A stretch of DNA of 64,000 nt from Iningainema tapete BLCC-T55 (lineage in GTDB: Bacteria > Cyanobacteriota > Cyanobacteriia > Cyanobacteriales > Nostocaceae). The stretch is taken from contig NZ_JACXAE010000106.1 in NCBI RefSeq assembly GCF_014698965.1, positions 1 through 64,000 of the forward strand, in the 5' to 3' direction. Below are positions 25,923 through 34,573 of the stretch, in pieces; positions within the stretch are counted from its first letter, which is position 1, and every line of letters starts with the position of its first letter. The position numbers and the translations under genes were made by a program. Below the pieces are notes generated by a model, which saw nothing but the letters and a program-made list of their open reading frames with translations, searched no databases and was not told the origin of the DNA.

Positions 25923-26928
25923 TCAAAAACCCCTCCACAACACCCAACACCTCATCAACCGAAATCCCATCCAAACAACTATCCCAACCCTTATCCAAAG
26001 GACACACCCCACCATACCAACACCGCTGTTCCGTAAAATTACTGATATTACGCTCAGCACAATCCGGATACCCCTGCAAATTCACATGCGGCGCTCCTTG
26101 ACCATAACGCCCGTGCCAAGAAGGACCAAACAAAGTTATAGTAGGTACATCCACAGCGGCTGCAATCCTCACAGGACCAGTATCAGCACCAACGACCAAA
26201 TCAGCGCAAGCCAAAGCTGCAGCCAAATCCCGCAACTTTCCACGCGGCAAAATCTGCACCTCATCACTAATCCCAGAAGCAATACTTTCCACTTGCTTTG
26301 CATCAGAACCAACAGGAACAACTACAGTAGCACCCCAACGAGAAAGTAAACTTTTACCCAAAGTAATAAATTTTACATTAGACCAACGCTTAATTGCCAT
26401 CCCGGCATCTGGACATAAAAATACCAAGGGACGACGCGCATGATTAAATAGCTTTTGCGCTTGCTCAAGTTCCGCAACAGTGAGGTGAAGTTGTGCGGGT
26501 TTAATCACATCAAGACTAATTAAACCTTCTGCTAGTAAGATTTTGACAAAGCGATCGCCTACCAGTTCATTCGCTGGCGGTTGTCGCCACAAATTCGTTA
26601 CTACTCTTGTAGAAACCCGGTTTTTTGAAAAAACCGGGTTTCTTGTTTGGATTTCAACATCAATATCGTCGTAATTCGTATCCGACACAATCAAATCAAA
26701 GCGTTCGTGTGATAGTAACTCAACTACTGATTGTTTTGCCTTACCAGATTTAGCATAGACAACCCGCTTAATTAGTGGATCTGTTTCTAACAGTTCCCCT
26801 CCTGGTGAAAAAGTTAAGACTGTAAGTTCAGATTCTGGATGCGATCGCGCTAACGCATGAATTGCACTTAACGCGATTAAAACATCACCAATTCCACCTA
26901 ATAGCTCAACAAATAAAATTTTCTGCAT
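25891..26928 (-). CDS. glycosyltransferase family 9, with in-frame palindromic repeat
   Basis: 345 residues. LLGGIGDVLIALSAIHAL at the N-terminus, GADTGPVRIAAAVDVPTITLFGPSW and a Cys-rich C-terminus (CWYGGVCPLDKGWDSC). A 33-bp dispersed palindrome (26611-26643) is inserted in frame and encodes TRNPVFSKNRVSTR in a surface loop of the N-terminal domain; homologs would not be expected to have it. It overlaps the next gene by 32 bp. Confidence 0.9.
   Translation of the reverse strand: MQKILFVELLGGIGDVLIALSAIHALARSHPESELTVLTFSPGGELLETDPLIKRVVYAKSGKAKQSVVELLSHERFDLIVSDTNYDDIDVEIQTRNPVFSKNRVSTRVVTNLWRQPPANELVGDRFVKILLAEGLISLDVIKPAQLHLTVAELEQAQKLFNHARRPLVFLCPDAGMAIKRWSNVKFITLGKSLLSRWGATVVVPVGSDAKQVESIASGISDEVQILPRGKLRDLAAALACADLVVGADTGPVRIAAAVDVPTITLFGPSWHGRYGQGAPHVNLQGYPDCAERNISNFTEQRCWYGGVCPLDKGWDSCLDGISVDEVLGVVEGFLNAQCFGNAVG
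26611..26643. repeat. 33-bp palindrome AGAAACCCGGTTTTTT inside a GT9 gene
   Basis: AGAAACCCGGTTTTTT (26611-26626), one central base, AAAAAACCGGGTTTCT (26628-26643), a perfect 16-bp inverted repeat. It is a known style of cyanobacterial dispersed repeat that normally lies between genes; here it is translated. Confidence 0.85.
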
Positions 26929-26984
26929 ATTACAAAGTTATTAATTGCTAATAGCTAATTGTTGTCAGCCATTAACCATTAGCC
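26929..26984. repeat. TTAATTGCTAATAGCTAATTG hairpin repeat
   Basis: Spacer repeat between GT9 and GT2 genes, TTAATTGCTAATAGCTAATT...GCCATTAACCATTAG, of the same family as at 4578, 11703, 32625, 56350 and 58170. Confidence 0.65.
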
Positions 26985-27782
26985 GACGTATTTATCAGCT
27001 GGTACGCTGCGATCGATAATTGTGGTTGGTAACTCTTGGTGATAGACTCCTGATGGAATTACTGCACATCCTCCATATAATTTCATCAACCGTAGTTGTA
27101 CCAAAACATCCTCACCACAATGTTCGGGTGGAAGTTGTTGCCAGAAAGAATAGCCACCGATGCCGCGTAACTTTTCAGTATTATAAATTACACAACCACC
27201 AACCCAAGCAACACGGTATTTGCGCCGCTGACTTGGAGTTAAACCAAGGCTTTGCTCGACATGATAAAGATTAGCAGCGTTATGCAAACGCCAGCGTTCC
27301 CACTCAGGTGTATCAGGTTTAACAATCTCCGGTTGAACAGAATCATCCCAAAACTCAATTTTCTGCTCGTGGGGACGAACATCATTAATAAAGCTGAGTC
27401 CGATAACTGCACTTCCGACAAAACCACAACTTTCCTCCTTAATTGCGGCAAGCATTTGTTCAACCACGTAGGGTTCTAGAATCAAATCGTCATCAAGGAA
27501 AAGGGCATAGGGAGCTGTTGCTTGATCGAGTAAAAATTGCCGTTGTTCTGCAATTCCTAGACGAGGCAAGTGTTTGTGGACTTCTACCTCATGATTGTGA
27601 GCGCGAAGCACACGCAATACAGCTTTTACTTCGCCACTCTCCACTGGGTTTGTGTCTTCGGTTTGATCGGAAATCACAATGCGAAAGTTACGATAAGTTT
27701 GAGCTATCAGGCTTGTCAACGTGACAGCCAAAGCTGCTGGGCGACGATAGGTAGGAATCAGGATATCTAGCTCTGTGTTCAT
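26979..27782 (-). CDS. glycosyltransferase family 2
   Basis: 267 residues, GT-A fold. DILIPTYRRPAALAVTLTSL start, metal-binding APYALFLDDDLIL (DDD motif), GGCVIYNTEKLRGIGGY acceptor-side region. It transfers a nucleotide-activated sugar in surface-glycan assembly. It begins 2 bp after the stop of the upstream GT9 gene, so the two are in one operon. Confidence 0.9.
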   Translation of the reverse strand: MNTELDILIPTYRRPAALAVTLTSLIAQTYRNFRIVISDQTEDTNPVESGEVKAVLRVLRAHNHEVEVHKHLPRLGIAEQRQFLLDQATAPYALFLDDDLILEPYVVEQMLAAIKEESCGFVGSAVIGLSFINDVRPHEQKIEFWDDSVQPEIVKPDTPEWERWRLHNAANLYHVEQSLGLTPSQRRKYRVAWVGGCVIYNTEKLRGIGGYSFWQQLPPEHCGEDVLVQLRLMKLYGGCAVIPSGVYHQELPTTIIDRSVPADKYVG

Positions 27783-27784
27783 CT

Positions 27785-28939
27785 CTAAACCATTTGGGAA
27801 TGAGGATGAGGCTGAGCCTCAGAGTAGGCATTCCCAGGCAGAGCCTGGGAACGAGGAGCCAGAGACTGAGAACGAGAAGAAATACTCAGTAGTTCACAAG
27901 CGGCATCTACAACAGATTCTGGAGTAACAAGGCGTAGACAGTTGTGATGTCCTTCTGGGCAAATACTCTTGTAACAGTATTTACAGGGGACATCATGGAA
28001 TAGTACACGATTGGGAACACCCCAAGGAGTGTGCTGAGGGTTAGTAAGAGCGTATAAATCCACAACTGGTGTACCAACGGCGGCAGCGATGTGAACCGGA
28101 CCTGTATTATTAGAAATTAATAAGGGAGAAAGTTGCAAAAGTGCCGCCAATTGTTCAAGGTTGAGGCATCCTACTAGGGAATTAGTTGCAACACCTATTG
28201 CCGATTGAATGTCGGTAACTAGTTCTCGTTCTGGTTCAGTACCACTGAAGATAACTTGGATACCCTTTTCTGATATTAGATGACGAGATGCGATCGCAAA
28301 TAGTTCAGGAGGGTAGCGTCGTGAAGAAGCAGTTGCACCAGGATGAATCACCACCCAAGGACGCTTTTTGTCTATGAATTTTTCTAAAATATCCTCAACG
28401 AAGAATAAAGCTTTTTCTGAAACATGCAAAAACATTCTTTCGTCATTTATATGACAACCAATAGTGGCAACCAAATCCAGTTGACGACGCACTTCATGAC
28501 GCATACAACTTTCTGGCTCAGGATCTTTTACCCAGTCTGACAGTAGTTGGTAAGGGTTTTCATGGCAATGAGCTAGGCGTAGGGGAATATCTGCCAAATA
28601 GCAAAGAAATGCTGATGGTAAAGGATTTTGACTGTAAACAGTAAAAATCACCGCACCATCAAATTTGAGACTGCGTAGATGCTCAGCCATTTCATATTCA
28701 GTTCGGCTATTTAGACGGGGGGCAGTTGCCTTAAGCCAAGGAGCATCATAGACAATTACTTCATCAACTTCTGGTACTAAAGAAGCAGTGGTTGCACCAG
28801 CAGAAGATGTTAGCAGCGTAATCCGACGGCGAGGATGTGATACCTTTAAGGCACGGATTGCTGGTGTAGTCATCAACACGTCACCAATCGTGTCGAGTCT
28901 AATACACAAGATATTTTCAGCAGAGTTCCAGTTAGTCAT
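27785..28939 (-). CDS. glycosyltransferase family 9, repeat-derived C-terminal tail
   Basis: 384 residues. ILCIRLDTIGDVLMTTPAIR, WVVIHPGATASSRRYP, ISNNTGPVHIAAAVGTPVVDLY and a Cys-rich C-terminus (CKYCYKSICPEGHHNC). The last ~27 residues (SQSLAPRSQALPGNAYSEAQ...) are translated from dispersed palindromes at 27808-27852 and extend beyond the usual GT9 end. The start overlaps the FkbM stop by 4 bp (ATGA). Confidence 0.92.
   Translation of the reverse strand: MTNWNSAENILCIRLDTIGDVLMTTPAIRALKVSHPRRRITLLTSSAGATTASLVPEVDEVIVYDAPWLKATAPRLNSRTEYEMAEHLRSLKFDGAVIFTVYSQNPLPSAFLCYLADIPLRLAHCHENPYQLLSDWVKDPEPESCMRHEVRRQLDLVATIGCHINDERMFLHVSEKALFFVEDILEKFIDKKRPWVVIHPGATASSRRYPPELFAIASRHLISEKGIQVIFSGTEPERELVTDIQSAIGVATNSLVGCLNLEQLAALLQLSPLLISNNTGPVHIAAAVGTPVVDLYALTNPQHTPWGVPNRVLFHDVPCKYCYKSICPEGHHNCLRLVTPESVVDAACELLSISSRSQSLAPRSQALPGNAYSEAQPHPHSQMV
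27808..27852. repeat. TTCCCAGGC-AGA-GCCTGGGAA and GAGGCTGAGCCTC palindromes
   Basis: TTCCCAGGC (27831-27839), AGA, GCCTGGGAA (27843-27851), preceded by GAGGCTGAGCCTC (27808-27820 region). Both are translated as the C-terminal tail of the GT9 protein. Confidence 0.8.
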
Positions 28940-29649
28940 CTGTCGTTATTAACGAAAATGAAATTTGCACAAGTGGTATGAACAAGTTGATAGGGTAGGT
29001 TGGCAAAAAAATCTTTTATTTTAGCTGAATTATCAGCTAAACCTAATGAGTAATATTCAATAATTACAATTTTGGGCTTATGCTTTGCGTAATCAAATGT
29101 TTTCCATACTTCTAATTCAGTTCCTTCAACATCTATGTCTAAGATGTCTATAATTCCAATATTATATTTTTCCAATATAGTTTCTAGCTTAAATGATGGC
29201 ACATTTACAGCATCTTTAAATTGAAATTTAATTAGTCTTCCATATTCATCCTTTTCCATAGTAGTTGACAATTCAGGAACAAAAGCAGGCAAAAATTTTA
29301 TTTTTCCTTCTTCAGCAGCAATTGCTGCCCATTCTACGTTTGCTCTTTCTCCTTTTAAAACTTTTACCTGATTAATATCAGCGTCAATACAAACTCCTTG
29401 CCATTCATTTTTTTCAAAAAAGTAAGTATTTGAAAGATAAATTGGGTGTCCTGCGCCGATATCAACAAATACTCCTTTGTGTGGTATTTCTATGTTTTTA
29501 ACAATATATCTATCTTCTCCAAATTGGGAATGAAATCTCTTGTATTGATAATTTTTATTGTTAAGTCTAAAGTACTTATTCTTTAAACCAAAAAACATCA
29601 TCATTACAGCGCATTCTATAAGTTTTATTATATTTAATATTTTGGTCAT
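28936..29649 (-). CDS. FkbM-family methyltransferase
   Basis: 237 residues. SAM-binding GVFVDIGAGHPIYLSNTYF, acidic VCIDADIN, and the family motif DILDIDVEGTELEVW. FkbM enzymes methylate sugars, often terminal residues of surface glycans. The gene is visibly more AT-rich than its neighbours (Asn, Lys, Ile-rich product), which suggests later acquisition into the cluster. It is coupled by a 4-bp overlap to the downstream GT9 gene. Confidence 0.9.
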   Translation of the reverse strand: MTKILNIIKLIECAVMMMFFGLKNKYFRLNNKNYQYKRFHSQFGEDRYIVKNIEIPHKGVFVDIGAGHPIYLSNTYFFEKNEWQGVCIDADINQVKVLKGERANVEWAAIAAEEGKIKFLPAFVPELSTTMEKDEYGRLIKFQFKDAVNVPSFKLETILEKYNIGIIDILDIDVEGTELEVWKTFDYAKHKPKIVIIEYYSLGLADNSAKIKDFFANLPYQLVHTTCANFIFVNNDR

Positions 29650-29722
29650 TACTTAAAAAAATAATTAGTTCCTCATTATACTACCCAATCTCCAGTCCCC
29701 AATCTCCAGTCCTCAATCCCTT

Positions 29723-31261
29723 TTACAAGAGATTTAACTTGTTGATGCGCTCAATTATGCGGGTGGTAGAACGGTTTTCCACAAATGGTAAAATTTCAAC
29801 TACACCGCCAAATTGTTCTACTAAAGGTGCTTCTGGTAAAGTTTCTCTGGTGTAATCACCACCTTTGACATAAATATCGGGGCAAATTAAACTAATTAGG
29901 TTGCATGGAGTGTCTTCGTCAAAAGCAACGAGATGGTTAACACAACCTAGTCCTTCGAGTACTTGAAGACGATCCTCTAAGGGGTTAATCGGGCGAGTTG
30001 ATCCTTTGATTCGGCGGATACTGTCGTCTGAATTAACACCGATGATCAAAATATCTCCTAATGCTTTGGCTTGTTGAAGATACCAGACGTGCCCAGGGTG
30101 AAGGATATCAAAACAACCGTTGGTGAAGACTATTTTCTGTTGAGCATTGCGGTAGGCGGTGATACGGGAGACAAGTTCGTTGCAGTTGGGGATGTATTTT
30201 TGAGAGGGAGAGAGAAACTGTCGTAGTTCTTCAGTTGAACAAGCGGTAGTACCGTCTTTTGCTACAACTACAGCAGCGGCAGCAGCGGCGAAATCGGCTG
30301 CTAGTGCTGTTGTCGCACCCGCAGCTAGGGCAAGGGTTAGGGCGCTGGTGAATGTATCTCCTGCACCTGTGGTGCGCGATTGGATTGTCGGTTGGGCATA
30401 GGTACGGTGCGGTGAGCGTGAGCGTTCAAAGATTATTGCTCCTTCAGCATCCAAGGTGACAGCAGCAATTTTCGCACCTGTAATATCCAGTAGCTTTTCT
30501 CCGTAAGGTGCGATTTGGTTTGCACGAAACCCCCCCAACCCCCCCTTATGAAGGGGGGGCATGAGGGGGTTGCTCAACCCCCCCTTATGAAGGGGGGGCA
30601 AGGAGGGGTTGGGCAAGGAGGGGTTGGGGATCAACTGCACAACTTGCTCATAGTTAGGTTTGACTGCAGTAGCGCCCAGGTGACTATAGGCGGTAAGGTT
30701 TTTTGAGTCAACAACTAAGACGCGGGGATTGCTATGCTGGAGTTGCGCTAATTCATTAATTACATTTTTTGTCAAGATACCATAGGCGTAATCTGAGACA
30801 ATTACCGCATCACATTCAGAAAATAGAAGCTTCAGTTTGTCAATTAGCAATTGCTCTGTGCGATCGCCTATTGGATCTGTAGTGCCAGAGTCAAATCTTA
30901 CCAATATTTGTCCTGCAGCCATCACCCGTTGCTTAGTGAGCGTCTGTCGATCTGGTTGCGAAAGGATGTATTCTGTGGAAACCCCACGATCTAAAAGCGC
31001 TTGTCGTAATTGAGAACCCTCCCAGTCATCTCCAATAACTGACAGAAATTTTACATTGCCACCGAGACTTTGGACATTGAGGGCGGTATTAGCTGCACCA
31101 CCGGGGACATACAAACGATTGTTGACTGTCACAACTGGCACTGGGGCTTCTGGGCAAAGGCGATCGCTTTTACCAGATATGTAGCCATCAAGCATCGCCT
31201 CACCGATGACAATAACTTTCAGATTAGCAATAGTATCTAGCAGTGCCAATTCAGATTTCAC
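29723..31261 (-). CDS. hldE: bifunctional heptose kinase / heptose-1-phosphate adenylyltransferase HldE, with repeat insert
   Basis: 512 residues. N-terminal ribokinase-fold domain (1-350; VIGEAMLDGYISGK, PGGAANTALNV, TTGAGDTFTSALTLALA with the catalytic Asp) and C-terminal cytidylyltransferase-fold domain (370-512; VFTNGCFDILHPGHVWYL, KGSTRPINPLEDR). Together they phosphorylate D-glycero-D-manno-heptose-7-P and make ADP-heptose. Residues about 211-246 (two PPLHKGG units) come from a CCCCCCTTATGAAGGGGGG repeat inserted in frame into the kinase domain. Most of the ADP-heptose route is within 5 kb. Confidence 0.95.
   Translation of the reverse strand: MKSELALLDTIANLKVIVIGEAMLDGYISGKSDRLCPEAPVPVVTVNNRLYVPGGAANTALNVQSLGGNVKFLSVIGDDWEGSQLRQALLDRGVSTEYILSQPDRQTLTKQRVMAAGQILVRFDSGTTDPIGDRTEQLLIDKLKLLFSECDAVIVSDYAYGILTKNVINELAQLQHSNPRVLVVDSKNLTAYSHLGATAVKPNYEQVVQLIPNPSLPNPSLPPLHKGGLSNPLMPPLHKGGLGGFRANQIAPYGEKLLDITGAKIAAVTLDAEGAIIFERSRSPHRTYAQPTIQSRTTGAGDTFTSALTLALAAGATTALAADFAAAAAAVVVAKDGTTACSTEELRQFLSPSQKYIPNCNELVSRITAYRNAQQKIVFTNGCFDILHPGHVWYLQQAKALGDILIIGVNSDDSIRRIKGSTRPINPLEDRLQVLEGLGCVNHLVAFDEDTPCNLISLICPDIYVKGGDYTRETLPEAPLVEQFGGVVEILPFVENRSTTRIIERINKLNLL
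30527..30631. repeat. CCCCCCTTATGAAGGGGGG repeats in frame within hldE
   Basis: Two copies of AACCCCCCCTTATGAAGGGG plus flanking GGCAAGGAGGGGTTGGG pieces form about 105 bp. The reading frame stays open across it and encodes proline/glycine-rich PSLPPLHKGGL units. Same class as the spacer repeat at 14400. Confidence 0.85.
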
Positions 31262-31276
31262 TGATATCCTCCTAAT

Positions 31277-31879
31277 TTATTGGTACAGACGTTCCGGCGG
31301 AACGTCTCTAGGAAATATTTTTGTAGAAATGATCGCTTGTGCTGCTGCTGCAAGATCGCTAACCGTGTAATCTGGGGTTCTTAAGGCAGATAGTTGCCAC
31401 TCAGTCTCATTACCATTATCGATTAAAATTGTTTTACACCCTGCACGGCGTCCTGCTTCCACATCATTTAGGATATCGCCAATAAACCAAGAATTTTCCA
31501 AATCAATATTATGTTGGCAAGCTGCACGCAAAAGCATCCCTGGTGCAGGTTTGCGACAATCACAAGTTATTGCCAATTCTGCCATGATACCTTTAGGGTG
31601 ATGAGGACAGTAGTAAAAATCAGTTAAAGAAATTCCTTCATCTGCCAATACTTGACGCAAGTGATTCTCCACTGCTAGCAGAGCCGACTCTGGAAAATAA
31701 CCACGAGCCACACCCGATTGGTTAGTAATCACAATTAACTTGTACCCAGCTTTCTCCAGCAGGCGCAATCCCTCAATTGCACCTTGCGTCAGCTTAATAT
31801 GTTGTATGTCAACATTGTACGGCACGTTCTCAATTAAAGTTCCGTCCTTATCTAAAAATACCGCTCTCATTAGGGCCAT
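31277..31879 (-). CDS. gmhB: D-glycero-beta-D-manno-heptose-1,7-bisphosphate 7-phosphatase
   Basis: 200 residues, HAD superfamily. AVFLDKDGTLIEN (nucleophile Asp), VITNQSGVARGYF, zinc-binding CPHHPKG...CDCRKPAPG, and WFIGDILNDVEAGRRAG. It removes the 7-phosphate in ADP-heptose synthesis. The C-terminal RDVPPERLYQ is translated from a GACGTTCC-GGC-GGAACGTC repeat. Two starts are possible: ATG 31879, or ATG 31870, which overlaps the SDR stop as TAATG and gives the usual MRAVFLDKDG start. Confidence 0.94.
   Translation of the reverse strand: MALMRAVFLDKDGTLIENVPYNVDIQHIKLTQGAIEGLRLLEKAGYKLIVITNQSGVARGYFPESALLAVENHLRQVLADEGISLTDFYYCPHHPKGIMAELAITCDCRKPAPGMLLRAACQHNIDLENSWFIGDILNDVEAGRRAGCKTILIDNGNETEWQLSALRTPDYTVSDLAAAAQAIISTKIFPRDVPPERLYQ
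31284..31311. repeat. AGACGTTCC-GGC-GGAACGTCT palindrome forming the gmhB 3' end
   Basis: AGACGTTCC (31287-31295), GGC, GGAACGTCT (31299-31307). Same class as at 34571-34625 and 18545. Translated as the GmhB tail. Confidence 0.85.
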
Positions 31880-32595
31880 GAACTTTCACCCATTGGTAGT
31901 ACCATCATTTCTGGAATGACTGTTCCTTCAGGTGTTGATAGCAAAAAGCGAATAGTTGCTGCTACGTTCTTAGGGTCTTGTAACTTGCTCACATCAATAT
32001 CGGGAAATCTGTCGAGTAGAAATGGGGTTTGCATCCCACCTGCAACTAAAGCTGTAACTTTGACATTATAAGGACGCGCTTCTACATGTAAGGCATGACT
32101 GAAACCTAACAGTCCCCACTTGCTAGCATGATAAGCCGAAGCATTTGCCCAGGCACGTTTTGCTGCGGTAGAGGTAATATTAATAATGTGACCGCTTCTT
32201 TGTTGTTTCATTACAGGTAAAGCGAATTTTGACAAGATAAAGGGAGCGCGTAAGTTAACAGCCAAAATTCGATCCCAATCTTGAATTGATAGCTCTTCTA
32301 TGGAAAGAGTTACATCTGTACCTGCATTATTAATTAAAGCATCCAAGCGTCCATACTCAGAAACAATCTTATTGATCGCAGTTTCTGCTTGCTCTTCATT
32401 AGTAACATCTAGCACTAAAGGCATGGCGGGAAAGCCATTAGCTTGAATTTCCCCACTTACCTTATGGGCTAAGTCTTCTCGTATTTCAGCGACAACAATG
32501 CTAGCACCTGCTGAAGATAAAGTGTGACAGACAGCTTCACCTAGTCCGCGTCCTCCACCTGTAACTAATACTACCGTGCCTTTGAGTTCTGCCAT
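31870..32595 (-). CDS. short-chain dehydrogenase/reductase (classical)
   Basis: 241 residues. TGGGRGLGEAV cofactor motif, NNAGTDV, Ser in INITSTAAKRAW and YHASKWGLLGF (Tyr-x-x-x-Lys). Its length and motifs are those of a classical SDR, not the extended SDR fold of HldD, so it is unlikely to be the ADP-heptose epimerase. Its place between gmhB and the GT4-GmhA fusion suggests it modifies a heptose or a glycan precursor. It is coupled to gmhB by overlap. Confidence 0.9.
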   Translation of the reverse strand: MAELKGTVVLVTGGGRGLGEAVCHTLSSAGASIVVAEIREDLAHKVSGEIQANGFPAMPLVLDVTNEEQAETAINKIVSEYGRLDALINNAGTDVTLSIEELSIQDWDRILAVNLRAPFILSKFALPVMKQQRSGHIINITSTAAKRAWANASAYHASKWGLLGFSHALHVEARPYNVKVTALVAGGMQTPFLLDRFPDIDVSKLQDPKNVAATIRFLLSTPEGTVIPEMMVLPMGESSWP

Positions 32596-32599
32596 AATT

Positions 32600-34573
32600 T
32601 CACTCCAGGAAAATAAAGTTGTTAATTGTTGATGGTTGATGGTTATTAGCTTTATTAACCATTAACAATTCGCTCTTCTCCATTCCCATCTCAACCAATT
32701 CACACAAAAGATGCAGTATAAAATGTTGTACTTCTTGAATGCGTTGGGTATCAGTTGTCGGAACAACTACTGCTAAATCTGCTAGCGATCGCAATTCTCC
32801 ACCATCGCCACCAAGTAAGGCAATAGTTTTGATGTAGTTTTTGCGGGCAGTTTTGAACGCTTCAATCACATTGCGCGATCGTCCACTCGTACTAATACCT
32901 AGTAACAAATCTCCTGGTTCGGCAAATGTTTCTACTTGTCGGGAAAAAACGTACTCATAGCCAACATCATTCGCCCAAGCACTCAAAAAAGCTGTGTCTG
33001 CTGTTAAAGCTATTACTGGAAGCCCCGCCCGTTTTGATTGGCGAAATTTGCCAACAAATTCTGCGGCAAAGTGTTGAGCATCTGCGGCACTACCACCATT
33101 ACCACAAACAAGCACCTTACCCGATAGAGCAAAGCAACTGCTAATTGTCTTTGCTGCTTCCATTATTGCTGGTGCTATTTTTCGCGATTCTTCCAACGCC
33201 GTAATTGCTGCTGTGAAGTTTTGATCGATAATGCTGAGGGAAGAGAGAGTTTGTGAGTTTGTGAGTTTGTGAGTTGGTGAGAAATTGTCTGTTTGTGTGG
33301 TTTCGTTCAATACTTTTTCGTAGAGTTGAGCAACAGCACTGGTAACTTGTTTCCAGGTAAAAAAGTTTTTGGTGCGTTGTATTGCTTGACGACTAAAGAC
33401 TTCACGGAGTTGGGGATTTTGGTAGAGATGGGCAATTTTTGCGGCGACTGCATTTGGATCGTTTGGTGGTACAAGATACCCAGTTTCACCATCTTTGACA
33501 GTAAATTTAATTCCACCGACATTAGAACCAATTACAGGAGTTCCACAAGCCATCGCCTCCAAAGGCGTAATTCCAAACGGTTCATACCAGGGCGTCGTGA
33601 CAAACACATCAGCCGCACTGTAATAATATTTCAGTAACTCCCGACAGCGCCGACCAATAAATTTTACCTGGGAATCTACCCCTTCTTGAGAAGCAATAGC
33701 TTGCAAACGACTGATTTCTGGTGTAAGCTTCGGGTCTGGTTCTTCTGATTCACCACCGACAATTAAAAGTTTTGCTGGAATGTGATAGTCTTGGAGCAAA
33801 CGCCCAAAGCCACGAATCACACTATCAATACCTTTACGTGGCACTAAACGTCCTAACTGTAGGATGAGCGGCTCATTAGGTGGCAAACCAAGCATTTTGC
33901 GTGCGGTACTTTGCTTAACTTGCCAAAACTCAGCCCCATCAAAACCACAGGGAATAATCGTAATTTTCTCTTTTTTAGCGTGGTAAAGACCTAGTAAATC
34001 TTCCTCATCCTGGGGACATTCAGCAATAATATGGTCAGCTTCTGTAACAATACGGTCTTCAATCGTAAATCGCTCATCAGGAAATTCATCTGCCTTGCCA
34101 TGCCAAAAGCGACGCACACGACCGAGAGCATGAAACGTAACCACAAAAGGAATACCCAGTAGCCGTTTTATATCCGCTGCCACTAATGCTGACATCCAGA
34201 AATTAGCGTGGATTAAATCGTACTGTGCTTGTTGATGGACGGGCATCCTGCCCGTCCCACAAGAATTAGAAGAAGGGGATTGACAAAAACGTAGTACATA
34301 TGCTGTAAAATCTTCCATATACGGCAACATGTCTTCTTTGCGCACGTATATAGGAGGACCGGCAGGGACGTTAACAATGCGAACGCCATCCATCCAATCA
34401 ATTATTTCTGGCAATTCATCGTTATCCCGCCGAGTAAAAACATCAACTTTGTAACCTAAAGCCGCTAGATGTTTAGCTAGCTGTCCTACATAAACATTTT
34501 GTCCGCCACTATCTGCACCGCCAAAAGTGCCAAGCGGTGAAGCGTGTTCACTAATTAAGGCAATGTTTTTCAT
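32600..34573 (-). CDS. fusion of GT4 glycosyltransferase and sedoheptulose-7-phosphate isomerase GmhA
   Basis: 657 residues. Residues 1-425: GT4, sucrose-phosphate-synthase-like (GGADSGGQNVYVGQLAKHLA, LQLGRLVPRKGID, PWYEPFGITPLEAMACGTPV). Residues about 425-448: low-complexity linker from a 7-nt tandem repeat (ACTCACA). Residues 450-637: SIS-domain GmhA (VLVCGNGGSAADAQHFAAEF, ISTSGRS, EVQHFILHLLCE) with the catalytic Glu (about 505) and His (about 617). The tail (KANNHQPSTINN) derives from a spacer repeat. Residues about 98-115 come from another palindrome. The fusion ties the first step of heptose synthesis to a transferase. ATGA overlap with the upstream gene. Confidence 0.93.
   Translation of the reverse strand: MKNIALISEHASPLGTFGGADSGGQNVYVGQLAKHLAALGYKVDVFTRRDNDELPEIIDWMDGVRIVNVPAGPPIYVRKEDMLPYMEDFTAYVLRFCQSPSSNSCGTGRMPVHQQAQYDLIHANFWMSALVAADIKRLLGIPFVVTFHALGRVRRFWHGKADEFPDERFTIEDRIVTEADHIIAECPQDEEDLLGLYHAKKEKITIIPCGFDGAEFWQVKQSTARKMLGLPPNEPLILQLGRLVPRKGIDSVIRGFGRLLQDYHIPAKLLIVGGESEEPDPKLTPEISRLQAIASQEGVDSQVKFIGRRCRELLKYYYSAADVFVTTPWYEPFGITPLEAMACGTPVIGSNVGGIKFTVKDGETGYLVPPNDPNAVAAKIAHLYQNPQLREVFSRQAIQRTKNFFTWKQVTSAVAQLYEKVLNETTQTDNFSPTHKLTNSQTLSSLSIIDQNFTAAITALEESRKIAPAIMEAAKTISSCFALSGKVLVCGNGGSAADAQHFAAEFVGKFRQSKRAGLPVIALTADTAFLSAWANDVGYEYVFSRQVETFAEPGDLLLGISTSGRSRNVIEAFKTARKNYIKTIALLGGDGGELRSLADLAVVVPTTDTQRIQEVQHFILHLLCELVEMGMEKSELLMVNKANNHQPSTINNFIFLE
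32606..32665. repeat. TTAATTGTTGATGGTT / AACCATTAACAATT repeat forming the fusion gene's 3' end
   Basis: TTGTTAATTGTTGATGGTTG...TTATTAACCATTAACAATT. It reads through into the C-terminal tail of the GT4-GmhA protein. Same family as the spacer repeats at 4578, 11703, 26929, 56346 and 58165. Confidence 0.75.
34237..34257. repeat. GGACGGGCA-TCC-TGCCCGTCC palindrome in frame
   Basis: A 9-bp stem with 3-nt loop, translated as part of SCGTGRMPVHQQ within the GT4 domain of the fusion protein. Confidence 0.8.

Noticed and set aside
25915-26349. Plus-strand 144-aa ORF
   Set aside because: It lies antisense to the overlapping GT9 genes, with biased Thr/Ile/Pro composition; a shadow.
31870-32595. SDR as the HldD epimerase
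   Set aside because: Length (241 aa) and the motif set are those of classical SDRs; HldD is an extended SDR of about 310 aa.
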